From positions 181,407 through 193,178 of the forward strand of contig HF992499.1 of NCBI GenBank assembly GCA_000433455.1: DNA of 11,772 bases, read 5' to 3'. Both the position numbers and the translations under genes were made by a program. Position 1 is the stretch's first letter; each line of letters starts with the position of its first letter. Shown here piece after piece: positions 1 to 5,821 of this stretch. This stretch comes from Mycoplasma sp. CAG:877 (GTDB lineage Bacteria; Bacillota_I; Bacilli_A; RF39; UBA660). The notes beneath the pieces were generated by a model. The model was not told where the DNA came from. It saw nothing but the letters and a program-made list of their open reading frames with translations, and searched no databases.

Positions 1-160
1 CTTGAAACATTACTTTTCCAGACTCATACATTGTAATAACAGTATCTTCTTCCTCAGCTTGAAAAACAACATAAGGAATAACTTTATCTCTTTTTTTATC
101 TTTATAATATTCAATCATCTTTTGCTTTATTTCATCATTTACTTTAATAACTACGTTCAT
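1..160 (-). CDS. rnhC: Ribonuclease HIII, N-terminal part (runs off the left edge)
   Basis: RNase HIII cleaves the RNA strand of RNA-DNA hybrids in the cytoplasm. Only the first 53 codons lie in the window. Read leftward from the ATG at 160-158 they begin MNVVIKVNDEIKQKM and continue with the segments VIPYVVFQAEEEDTVITMYE and SGKVMFQ. This matches my memory of the N-terminal substrate-binding domain of Firmicutes RNase HIII (B. subtilis has a similar VFQAK...CTITAYQSGKVLFQ stretch). The catalytic RNase H domain with its acidic residues lies outside the window, so activity cannot be judged. An AGAGGTGGG-type ribosome binding site (173-165, reverse strand) lies four to five bases before the ATG. 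The gene diverges from cvpA, a common rnhC neighbour in Bacilli, which supports the call. Confidence 0.85.
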   Translation of the reverse strand, partial: MNVVIKVNDEIKQKMIEYYKDKKRDKVIPYVVFQAEEEDTVITMYESGKVMFQ

Positions 161-179
161 TATGCCCACCTCTAAAATT

Positions 180-208
180 ATTATAGCATAATTAACAAAA
201 ATAGTTTA
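180..208 (-). promoter_or_regulatory. Promoter of rnhC (extended -10)
   Basis: On the reverse strand a perfect TATAAT (185-180) is preceded by TGC, giving an extended -10 element. The hexamer 17 bases upstream (TAAACT, 208-203) is a poor -35. The distance to the rnhC start suits a short leader. The element lies in the 74-base gap shared with the divergent cvpA promoter. Confidence 0.6.
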
Positions 209-212
209 TAAT
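184..212 (+). promoter_or_regulatory. Probable promoter of cvpA-trxA
   Basis: TATAAT at 207-212 lies 23 bases before the cvpA ATG, but no convincing -35 is present (TAGCAT at 184-189 with a 17-base spacer). Unlike most promoters here it lacks the TGn extension. It overlaps the rnhC promoter, so the two divergent promoters could compete. The call rests on the -10 box and its position. Confidence 0.4.
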
Positions 213-234
213 TAAAAATAGGAGAGTGATTTAA

Positions 235-951
235 ATGAATGTATTTGACATAGGTATAATATTGTTTATTGCTATATTTGCAATAGCTGGAGCAAAACAA
301 GGTTTAATTAAAAGTGCAATATCTCTAGTAGGTATTATTGCTGTTTTCTTAATAGCCTTTTACTTAAAAAATCCATTCGGTAACTTTTTATGTAAGTATC
401 TTCCATTCTTTAAGTTTACTGGAGAATTAGAAGGACTAGTTTCTATAAATATATTGATATATCAACTATTAGCATTTATTATAATTTTAGTATTATTACT
501 ATCAATATATGGTATACTAACTAGTGTATCTGGACTAATTCAAAAATTAGTAAATGCCACAATAATCTTAAAGTTACCATCTGCAATAGGTGGCTTTATA
601 GTTGGTATTTTAGAAGGATATTTATTCGTCTTTCTAATATTACTATTCTTAGTCTTACCATTTCAAAACTTCAAGATGTTTACTGATAGTTCACTAGTTA
701 ACACAGTTGTCTATAAAACGCCAATTTTATCTAGCACAACAAGCAATGTTACAAACTCAATAAAAGATATTTATGAAGTATCAGATAAAGTAGTAAATAA
801 GAAAATAAGTACTAATGAGGCCAACTTAGAAATAATAGATACTATGATTAAGTATGATATAACAACAGCTCATACAGTAGAGCAGTTAGTAATTCTAGAT
901 AAACTAGATGGTGTAACTGGAATTGATAAAATAATAGCTAAGTATAAATAG
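235..951 (+). CDS. cvpA: CvpA family membrane protein with a long C-terminal tail
   Basis: This is an integral membrane protein of the CvpA (colicin V production) family, whose biochemical role is unsettled; family members have been linked to envelope stress and bile tolerance. The start MNVFDIGIILFIAIFAIAG, followed by a second hydrophobic helix with a glycine turn (about 25-45), is typical. Two more hydrophobic stretches (about 70-105 and 113-143) make four predicted membrane helices. The family ending with a Ser/Thr-Pro motif (KTPILSSTTSN, about 164-174) follows. The protein then continues for some 60 residues in a soluble tail that E. coli and B. subtilis CvpA (about 160-180 residues) lack. 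GGAGAGTGA at 221-229 sets the start. trxA follows after 12 bases, so the two are probably co-transcribed. The rnhC-cvpA-trxA neighbourhood recalls the B. subtilis rnhC-zapA-cvpA-polX-mutS2 region. Confidence 0.8.
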   Translation: MNVFDIGIILFIAIFAIAGAKQGLIKSAISLVGIIAVFLIAFYLKNPFGNFLCKYLPFFKFTGELEGLVSINILIYQLLAFIIILVLLLSIYGILTSVSGLIQKLVNATIILKLPSAIGGFIVGILEGYLFVFLILLFLVLPFQNFKMFTDSSLVNTVVYKTPILSSTTSNVTNSIKDIYEVSDKVVNKKISTNEANLEIIDTMIKYDITTAHTVEQLVILDKLDGVTGIDKIIAKYK

Positions 952-963
952 AAAGGAATTAAC

Positions 964-1263
964 ATGATATTTTTAGAAAATGAACAAGACTTTTTCGAGT
1001 TAATCAAAAATAAATTAGTATTAGTAGATTTCTATGCTACTTGGTGTGGACCATGTCGTATGATAAGTCCAATTATTGATGAAGTAGCCAAAGAAACTAC
1101 AGATCTTATGGTCGTTAAAGTAGATGTCGATAAATACCCAAATATTGCTACTAAATATGGTATTATGTCTATTCCAACTTTAAAAGTATTTAAAAATGGA
1201 AAAGAAGAAAAAACATCTATCGGTTACATTGAAAAAGATGCTATCAAAGACTTACTAAAATAA
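964..1263 (+). CDS. trxA: Thioredoxin
   Basis: This is a small cytoplasmic dithiol oxidoreductase that reduces protein disulfides and is recycled by thioredoxin reductase. The active site WCGPC is at residues 27-31, preceded by the usual FYATW strand end. The buried Asp of the family is D22, in the VDFYA strand. The cis-proline opposite the active site is Pro71 (SIPT), followed by the LKVFKNGK strand. At 99 residues it is slightly shorter than the usual 104-109, but the fold is complete through the last helix (about 90-99). The ribosome binding site AAAGGA (952-957) lies in the 12-base gap behind cvpA. A terminator begins inside the last codons and uses the stop codon in its stem, so trxA ends this transcript. 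Genuine thioredoxin is very likely; a specialised thioredoxin-like partner is the only alternative. Confidence 0.95.
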   Translation: MIFLENEQDFFELIKNKLVLVDFYATWCGPCRMISPIIDEVAKETTDLMVVKVDVDKYPNIATKYGIMSIPTLKVFKNGKEEKTSIGYIEKDAIKDLLK

Positions 1264-1273
1264 GTCTTTTTTT
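1246..1273 (+). terminator. Rho-independent terminator of cvpA-trxA
   Basis: A perfect 9-base stem, AAAGACTTA (1246-1254) with TAAGTCTTT (1261-1269), has a 6-base loop, and its T run (1267-1273) begins in the stem. The TAA stop codon of trxA (1261-1263) is part of the 3' arm. Confidence 0.85.
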
Positions 1274-1306
1274 CACGTCAAACTTTGTTAAAAAATGTAA
1301 AAAAAC

Positions 1307-1335
1307 TTGTTTGAAAATCAATAAATTGTTATACT
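1307..1335 (+). promoter_or_regulatory. Promoter of ppdK (extended -10)
   Basis: TTGTTT (1307-1312), a 17-base spacer and TATACT (1330-1335) preceded by TGT form an extended -10 promoter. It lies 34 bases before the ppdK ATG and just after the trxA terminator. A-rich runs upstream (1289-1305) could act as an UP element. GGAGGG (1355-1360) is the ribosome binding site, 9 bases before the ATG. Confidence 0.7.
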
Positions 1336-1369
1336 TAAAGAGTCTAATGACATAGGAGGGAATAAAGAT

Positions 1370-3991
1370 ATGAAATATGTATATATGTTTACTGAAGGAA
1401 GTAAAGATATGCGTAATCTCTTAGGTGGTAAAGGTGCCAACTTAGCAGAAATGACTAATATCGGACTACCAGTTCCAAGAGGTTTTACAGTAACTACAGA
1501 GGCTTGTACAAAATACTACGAAGATGGAGAAAAGCTAAATTCCTCAATCATAGAAGAAATTGAATCAAAAATCAAAGAACTAGAAAAAATCACAGGTAAG
1601 ACAATGGGTGATACTAAGAATCCATTATTAGTATCTGTAAGATCTGGTGCTAGAGCAAGTATGCCTGGTATGATGGATACAGTTCTAAATCTAGGATTAA
1701 ATGATGACGTTGCTGAAGGATTTAGTGAAGTAACAAATAATCCGAGATTCGTATACGATTCTTATCGTCGTTTTATTCAAATGTTTGCTGATGTTGTTAT
1801 GGGCTTCCCAAAATCATCATTTGAAAGACTTTTCGATAAAATTAAAGAAGAGAAAAATGTTGAATATGACACAGAATTAACTGCCGATGATTTAAAAGAA
1901 GTAATTGAAATCTATAAAGGAGAATATAAGAAATATGCAAATGCAGATTTCCCACAAGATCCAAAAGAACAATTAATAGAAGCTGTAAAAGCAGTATTTA
2001 GAAGTTGGAACAATGATAGAGCAATTACATATCGTCGTTTAAATGATATTCCAGGAGAGTGGGGAACTGCTGTAAACGTTCAAGAAATGGTTTATGGTAA
2101 TAAAGGTGAAACATCAGGAACAGGTGTTGCCTTCACAAGAAACCCAGCAACTGGAGAAAATAAATTATATGGTGAATACTTAATGAATGCTCAAGGTGAA
2201 GACGTTGTAGCAGGAATTCGTACACCAAAAAGTATTGAAACATTAAAAGAAGTAATGCCAGAGTGTTATGAAGAATTTAAAAAGATTTGTAAGATTCTAG
2301 AAGATCATTATCGTGACATGCAAGATATGGAATTTACTATTGAAGATGGTAAATTATTCATGTTACAAACAAGAAATGGTAAAAGAACAGCTAAAGCTGC
2401 TTTAAAAATTGCCGTTGACTTAGTAAATGAAGGTATGATTTCTAAAGAAGAAGCCTTATTAAAAATTGAACCAAAACAATTAGATCAATTACTACATCCT
2501 AACTTCGATGATGCTAGTTTAAAAGCTGCTAAAGTAATTGCTACTGGACTTGCCGCATCTCCTGGAGCTGCAACTGGTAAATTATGCTTTACTGCTGAAG
2601 ATGTAATTAAAATGCATGAAGCAGGAGAAAAAGATCTTATCTTAGCAAGACTTGAAACTTCACCAGAAGATATTGAAGGTATGAACTTAGCACATGGTAT
2701 CTTAACTGTTCGTGGAGGTATGACTTCACACGCTGCCGTTGTTGCTCGTGGTATGGGAACTTGCTGCGTATCAGGCTGTGGTGATATCATCGTTGATGAA
2801 GAAAATAAAATTTTAAAATTAAAAGATGGTACAACATTCCACGAAGGAGATTTTATCAGTCTTGATGGATCAACTGGTAATGTTTACGGAGAACAAATTA
2901 AAACAGTTGAACCAGAAATTTCAGGTAACTTTGAAACAATCATGGAATGGGCTGATGCTACTCGTAAATTAAAAATCAGAACAAATGCTGATACTCCAAG
3001 AGATGCTCTTCAAGCTAGAAAGTTCGGTGCAGAAGGAATTGGTCTATGCCGTACTGAGCATATGTTCTTTGAAGAAGAAAGAATCTTTAACTTCCGTCGT
3101 ATGATTACTGCAACAACTCTAGAAGCTCGTGAAGAAGCCTTAGAAAAAATTCTTCCATATCAAAGAGATGACTTTGAAGGCTTATTTAGAGCTATGGATG
3201 GTTATACAGTAACAATTCGTTTCTTAGACCCACCTCTACATGAATTCTTACCACATACAGATGAAGAAATTAAACCTCTAGCAGAAAGTCTAGGTATGAC
3301 TTTTGAAGCCTTAAAGAATAGAGTTGAATCATTAAAAGAATTTAATCCAATGATGGGACATCGTGGTTGTCGTCTAGCAATTACTTATCCAGAAATTGCT
3401 AAGATGCAAACAAGAGCTGTAATTGAAGCTGCAATTAATGTTCAAAATGAAGGAAAGACAGTTATTCCTGAAATTATGATCCCACTAGTTGGAACTGTAA
3501 AAGAATTAAAATACGTTAAAAATATCGTTGTAGAAACAGCAGATGAAATTATTAAGGAAAAAGGTGCTGACTTAAAATATGAAGTTGGTACTATGATTGA
3601 AATCCCAAGAGCTGCTCTAACCGCTGATGAAATAGCAGAAGAAGCTGAATTCTTCAGTTTTGGTACAAATGACTTAACTCAAATGACATTTGGTTTCTCA
3701 AGAGATGATGCTACTAAATTCTTAGGAGATTACTACAAGAAGAAAATTCTTGAGCAAGATCCATTCGCAACAATTGATCAAACTGGTGTTGGTAAATTAG
3801 TTGCTATGGCTGCTGAACTAGGTCGTAAAACTAGACCAAATATTCACTTAGGAATCTGTGGTGAACATGGTGGAGATCCAAAGAGTATTGATTTCTGTCA
3901 TAGAGTAGGACTTGATTATGTATCTTGTTCACCATTCCGTGTACCAGTAGCAAGATTAGCTGCTGCTCAAGCTGCAATCAATAATAAATAA
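1370..3991 (+). CDS. ppdK: Pyruvate, phosphate dikinase
   Basis: It catalyses reversible conversion of ATP, phosphate and pyruvate into AMP, pyrophosphate and phosphoenolpyruvate. In fermentative bacteria this often works as a PPi-linked alternative to pyruvate kinase or in gluconeogenesis. All three domains are present. The N-terminal ATP-grasp domain begins with GGKGANLAEM and carries SVRSGARASMPGMMDTVLNL. The swivelling phosphohistidine domain has GGMTSHAAVVARG with catalytic His454. The C-terminal PEP/pyruvate TIM barrel carries GLCRTEHMFF (Arg561) and GICGEHGGDPKS with catalytic Cys830. At 873 residues it is full length (Clostridium symbiosum enzyme about 874). Thr452, two residues before the histidine, is the site that PPDK regulatory proteins phosphorylate elsewhere; no such protein is encoded in this window. 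The gene has its own promoter and terminator and is monocistronic. Long clean homology makes the call secure. Confidence 0.97.
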   Translation: MKYVYMFTEGSKDMRNLLGGKGANLAEMTNIGLPVPRGFTVTTEACTKYYEDGEKLNSSIIEEIESKIKELEKITGKTMGDTKNPLLVSVRSGARASMPGMMDTVLNLGLNDDVAEGFSEVTNNPRFVYDSYRRFIQMFADVVMGFPKSSFERLFDKIKEEKNVEYDTELTADDLKEVIEIYKGEYKKYANADFPQDPKEQLIEAVKAVFRSWNNDRAITYRRLNDIPGEWGTAVNVQEMVYGNKGETSGTGVAFTRNPATGENKLYGEYLMNAQGEDVVAGIRTPKSIETLKEVMPECYEEFKKICKILEDHYRDMQDMEFTIEDGKLFMLQTRNGKRTAKAALKIAVDLVNEGMISKEEALLKIEPKQLDQLLHPNFDDASLKAAKVIATGLAASPGAATGKLCFTAEDVIKMHEAGEKDLILARLETSPEDIEGMNLAHGILTVRGGMTSHAAVVARGMGTCCVSGCGDIIVDEENKILKLKDGTTFHEGDFISLDGSTGNVYGEQIKTVEPEISGNFETIMEWADATRKLKIRTNADTPRDALQARKFGAEGIGLCRTEHMFFEEERIFNFRRMITATTLEAREEALEKILPYQRDDFEGLFRAMDGYTVTIRFLDPPLHEFLPHTDEEIKPLAESLGMTFEALKNRVESLKEFNPMMGHRGCRLAITYPEIAKMQTRAVIEAAINVQNEGKTVIPEIMIPLVGTVKELKYVKNIVVETADEIIKEKGADLKYEVGTMIEIPRAALTADEIAEEAEFFSFGTNDLTQMTFGFSRDDATKFLGDYYKKKILEQDPFATIDQTGVGKLVAMAAELGRKTRPNIHLGICGEHGGDPKSIDFCHRVGLDYVSCSPFRVPVARLAAAQAAINNK

Positions 3992-4013
3992 TAGTTTAAT
4001 AAAAATACAGAAT

Positions 4014-4044
4014 AACTCTATCAAATGATAGAGTTTTCTTTTTT
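4014..4044 (+). terminator. Rho-independent terminator of ppdK
   Basis: A perfect 9-base stem, AACTCTATC (4014-4022) with GATAGAGTT (4027-4035), has an AAAT loop and is followed by a T-rich tail (4034-4044, interrupted by one C). It lies 22 bases after the ppdK stop. Confidence 0.9.
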
Positions 4045-4102
4045 ATCAATATAAGTATATGTATACAAAACTTCTAGAGAGTATCTGTAAACAATAATGT
4101 CA

Positions 4103-4117
4103 AGCCTAGTTTAGGCT
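4103..4117 (+). other. Small perfect hairpin upstream of the 4170 promoter
   Basis: AGCCTA (4103-4108) and TAGGCT (4112-4117) form a 6-base inverted repeat around GTT. A T run starts 7 bases later (4124), too far for a good terminator. It sits immediately upstream of the proposed -35 of the next gene, so it may be a weak back-up terminator or a protein binding site. Function is not established. Confidence 0.35.
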
Positions 4118-4119
4118 AC

Positions 4120-4148
4120 TATGTTTTTACCAAAAAAGATGTTATACT
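4120..4148 (+). promoter_or_regulatory. Promoter of the 4170-4957 gene pair (extended -10)
   Basis: TATACT (4143-4148), preceded by TGT (4140-4142), is the same extended -10 nonamer as in front of ppdK. The -35 position (TATGTT, 4120-4125) is poor. It lies 22 bases before the chosen start at 4170. Confidence 0.6.
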
Positions 4149-4169
4149 ATAGTAGAAAGGATGATAAAA

Positions 4170-4676
4170 ATGAGTAGAGAAAATGATGTAATAAAAGATA
4201 AAGCACATTATGATAGAATCTATGGTGGAGACAATCGTAGAGAAACAGAACAAATATGGGAAAGAGAAAGAGCAGCAGCTAGAGTAAGAGATGAAAGAGA
4301 TGAGTACGAAAGAAGAACAAGGGAGACTCAAAGAGAACATTCAGATCTACTTAGAGGAATGTCGCCGGACGATCGAAGAAGATATGATGAAATGAGAAGA
4401 AGAGAAGAATTCTATAGAGGAATGGATTCGGAAAAAAGAGTATCAGCTTTAGGACGTGAAAGAGAAACTATTGATTATCAAACTCAGATGCAACAAAGAC
4501 AAGATGCAAAAGCAAAAGAAAAAGCTGCTAGAGAATTGGCTTTCAAAAAAGCAAAAATGCGTTATAACTCTCTAAACCCACTAGTTAAAGTTTTCTCAAA
4601 AAATCCAGACAAAATAGATTATGGATCAATGAGTGCCGACAGAATTGACTCTCTATATGGAGGTAAGAAAAGATGA
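4170..4676 (+). CDS. Hypothetical highly charged, Arg-rich helical protein
   Basis: I do not recognise this family. The 168-residue product has about 46% charged residues (29 Arg, 14 Lys, about 35 Asp/Glu), net basic. Residues roughly 20-130 look like one long helix or coiled coil rich in RER, RRRE and QQRQ patterns. A more ordinary C-terminal segment contains LNPLVKVFSK and ends SLYGGKKR. There is no signal peptide, membrane segment or cysteine, so it is presumably cytoplasmic. An in-frame ATG at 4161 directly abuts the GAAAGGA ribosome binding site (4155-4161), leaving no spacing; the ATG at 4170 has the normal 8 bases and is chosen. The stop codon overlaps the start of the next gene (ATGA), implying translational coupling. 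Nucleic-acid binding or a scaffold role are possible guesses only. Confidence 0.7.
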   Translation: MSRENDVIKDKAHYDRIYGGDNRRETEQIWERERAAARVRDERDEYERRTRETQREHSDLLRGMSPDDRRRYDEMRRREEFYRGMDSEKRVSALGRERETIDYQTQMQQRQDAKAKEKAARELAFKKAKMRYNSLNPLVKVFSKNPDKIDYGSMSADRIDSLYGGKKR

Positions 4677-4957
4677 TGGATGAACTTAACATCGTATTCA
4701 ATGATTATATTGATGCCTACAAAGATTTAGATATAGCCGAAAAAAGAAAAGAAATGATAAATAATATTAAAGAAATGATTGCTATGATCGAACAAATGGC
4801 TACTGATGAAGGAATCGTATTAAACTACCTAAGAAGTAGAGAAATACTAGATTTAGACGAAGGTCAAGAAAGTGAAGACGATTACTTAGAAGCTCTACTT
4901 GTATACGTTGAAAACTTTAAAAATATCTTAGGACAATATCTAGATAAAAGAAAATAA
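4673..4957 (+). CDS. Hypothetical small acidic protein, coupled to the 4170 gene
   Basis: I do not recognise this family. The 94-residue product is acidic (about 23 Asp/Glu against 11 Lys/Arg, net near -12), Met-rich in the middle (EMIAMIEQMATDEG) and predicted to be all-helical, with no cysteine, signal peptide or membrane segment. GGAGGT (4659-4664) lies inside the upstream coding sequence, 8 bases before the ATG at 4673, whose ATGA overlaps the upstream stop. A second ATG follows at 4676 and could also serve. The overlap, the opposite net charge and the shared promoter suggest that the two proteins work together, perhaps as a complex. A toxin-antitoxin pair is conceivable, but nothing in either sequence resembles a known one. 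Confidence 0.7.
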   Translation: MMDELNIVFNDYIDAYKDLDIAEKRKEMINNIKEMIAMIEQMATDEGIVLNYLRSREILDLDEGQESEDDYLEALLVYVENFKNILGQYLDKRK

Positions 4958-4986
4958 ACTTACAAAAATTAATTTTAAACAAGTAA

Positions 4987-5020
4987 AAATAACTCAGGAG
5001 GTTAAAAATCTTGAGTTTTT
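4987..5020 (+). terminator. Weak hairpin terminator after the 4170-4957 pair
   Basis: AACTCA (4991-4996) pairs with TGAGTT (5012-5017), and AAA (4987-4989) can extend the stem to TTT (5018-5020) past a bulged T. A T run (5016-5020) forms the tail. The 15-base loop is long and contains AGGAGGTT, a near-perfect Shine-Dalgarno sequence. Its position 33 bases after the stop supports a terminator, but the stem is modest. Confidence 0.5.
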
Positions 5021-5261
5021 AATTACTTTAAAAAGTATAAAAACAAACTTCTATTAAAAATAGCAAAAAAAACAAAAACACACAGTTGAGTATATGAATA
5101 TATAAAAAACATAGTTTTATTTCAACTATATGTTTCAACATTCGAACAAAATGAAAGTAATAAGTCTTCCACTAAAAAGAAAAGTATGATACTATATAAA
5201 GAAAATGAAAATATAAAAGTCAAAGCAAAGTAAGAATATCAAAAACAAAAATAAATAAAAC
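5021..5261. other. A-rich gene-free stretch with one bulged hairpin
   Basis: Together with the preceding terminator and following promoter this belongs to the 366-base stretch 4958-5323 without a gene. It is almost entirely A/T with long A runs. The one structure I see is an interrupted inverted repeat, AAACATAGTT (5107-5116) with AACTATATGTTT (5124-5135): ten base pairs with a two-base bulge and a seven-base loop, not followed by a T run. Short ATG-initiated frames at 5151 (12 codons) and 5188 (15 codons) lack ribosome binding sites. No RNA gene is recognisable. Confidence 0.4.
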
Positions 5262-5290
5262 TTGTCAAGCTCATATAATGAACAGATATT
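5262..5290 (+). promoter_or_regulatory. Probable promoter of the 5324 gene
   Basis: TTGTCA (5262-5267), a 17-base spacer and GATATT (5285-5290) give a good -35 with a moderate -10, 33 bases before the ATG. An A-rich tract directly upstream could serve as an UP element. A TATAAT also occurs at 5274-5279 but has no matching -35. Confidence 0.45.
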
Positions 5291-5323
5291 GTAATAATGC
5301 CAAAAACTCGGAGGTAAGCAGTT

Positions 5324-5584
5324 ATGAAAGAAATTAATGCCATAGTAAAAAGGTTAAAATATCCAGTTGCTACAATTGTACTAGTAACTGCCTGTTATAT
5401 CTGTTTAACTGCCAAGGAAACTTTTAGTGCGGCTACAAAAAATTATACTAGGGATGAATTACAAAAGATGGTCGTATCTGCCGCTGTTAGCTATTATTAC
5501 AACAATTACTATTCTGATTATGAACAATATTTATTGGATTCGGATATTGTATATCCATATAAGAAAAAACAATCAGGAAATTAG
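5324..5584 (+). CDS. Small exported or membrane-anchored Tyr-rich protein
   Basis: I cannot name a family. The 86-residue product begins with a basic stretch (KRLK, 9-12) and a hydrophobic core (about 13-30, with Cys24 and Cys27), followed by TFSAAT. This is a plausible signal peptide with cleavage around residues 36-37, or else a single membrane anchor. The mature part has the helix DELQKMVVSAAVSYYYNNYY (44-63) and ends KKKQSGN; it is notably rich in Tyr. The L-x-K-M...AA-x-SYY pattern recurs in the large ectoprotein at 7018. GGAGGT (5310-5315) lies 8 bases before the ATG. A strong terminator begins in the stop codon, so the gene ends cleanly. It may be a complete small secreted protein, or the surviving N-terminus of a once longer adhesin; the terminator favours the first. 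Confidence 0.65.
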   Translation: MKEINAIVKRLKYPVATIVLVTACYICLTAKETFSAATKNYTRDELQKMVVSAAVSYYYNNYYSDYEQYLLDSDIVYPYKKKQSGN

Positions 5585-5610
5585 TTAATGTTTCGTACAT
5601 TAACTTTTTT
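5583..5610 (+). terminator. Rho-independent terminator of the 5324 gene
   Basis: A perfect 9-base stem, AGTTAATGT (5583-5591) with ACATTAACT (5597-5605), has a 5-base loop and six T residues (5605-5610). The 5' arm starts inside the TAG stop codon. Confidence 0.9.
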
Positions 5611-5768
5611 AGTGTTAGATCAAAGACAAAACAACAATGAAGTTTATAAGTACAACAGTTATTAAGTATAAATAAGAATACATATCATAAAAATGATAAA
5701 TTATTTATTATTACATAAATGATAAGAAATAACTTTTAACTTTTAGTTTAACAAAAAAAAGACTAATC

Positions 5769-5797
5769 TTTTCACAATAAGAAAAATTTGTTATAAT
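5769..5797 (+). promoter_or_regulatory. Promoter of the sugar kinase gene (extended -10)
   Basis: TTTTCA (5769-5774), a 17-base spacer and TATAAT (5792-5797) preceded by TGT (5789-5791) form an extended -10 promoter 24 bases before the ATG. The -35 overlaps a small inverted repeat, AAAAGA (5757-5762) with TCTTTT (5767-5772). Further upstream, TATCAT-aaaa-ATGATA (5683-5698) and a second ATGATAA (5719-5725) could be operator sites, but this is only a possibility. Confidence 0.65.
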
Positions 5798-5821
5798 TAT
5801 CTAGAAATAGAAGGTGAAAAA

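Noticed and set aside
2485..2790. Reverse-strand open frame inside ppdK
   Set aside because: It is antisense to a highly conserved catalytic region, has no ribosome binding site or promoter, and its translation is low in sense.
4084..4108. TTGACA on the reverse strand near 4100 as a leftward promoter
   Set aside because: No acceptable -10 lies at 16-18 bases and there is no leftward gene to serve.
4161..4169. ATG at 4161 as start of the charged protein
   Set aside because: It abuts the AAAGG of the ribosome binding site with no spacing; ATG at 4170 has normal spacing.
4119..4340. Reverse-strand open frame over the 4170 gene, rich in Ser/Phe/Cys
   Set aside because: It is the mirror of Arg/Glu-rich codons in the real gene; it has no ribosome binding site and crosses the promoter.
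5151..5235. Short ATG frames of 12 and 15 codons in the gene-free stretch
   Set aside because: No ribosome binding site, no promoter and no recognisable peptide.
5274..5279. TATAAT as -10 of the 5324 gene
   Set aside because: The TTGTCA at 5262 is only 6 bases away and no other -35 sits at 16-18 bases; TTGTCA with GATATT at 17 bases fits better.
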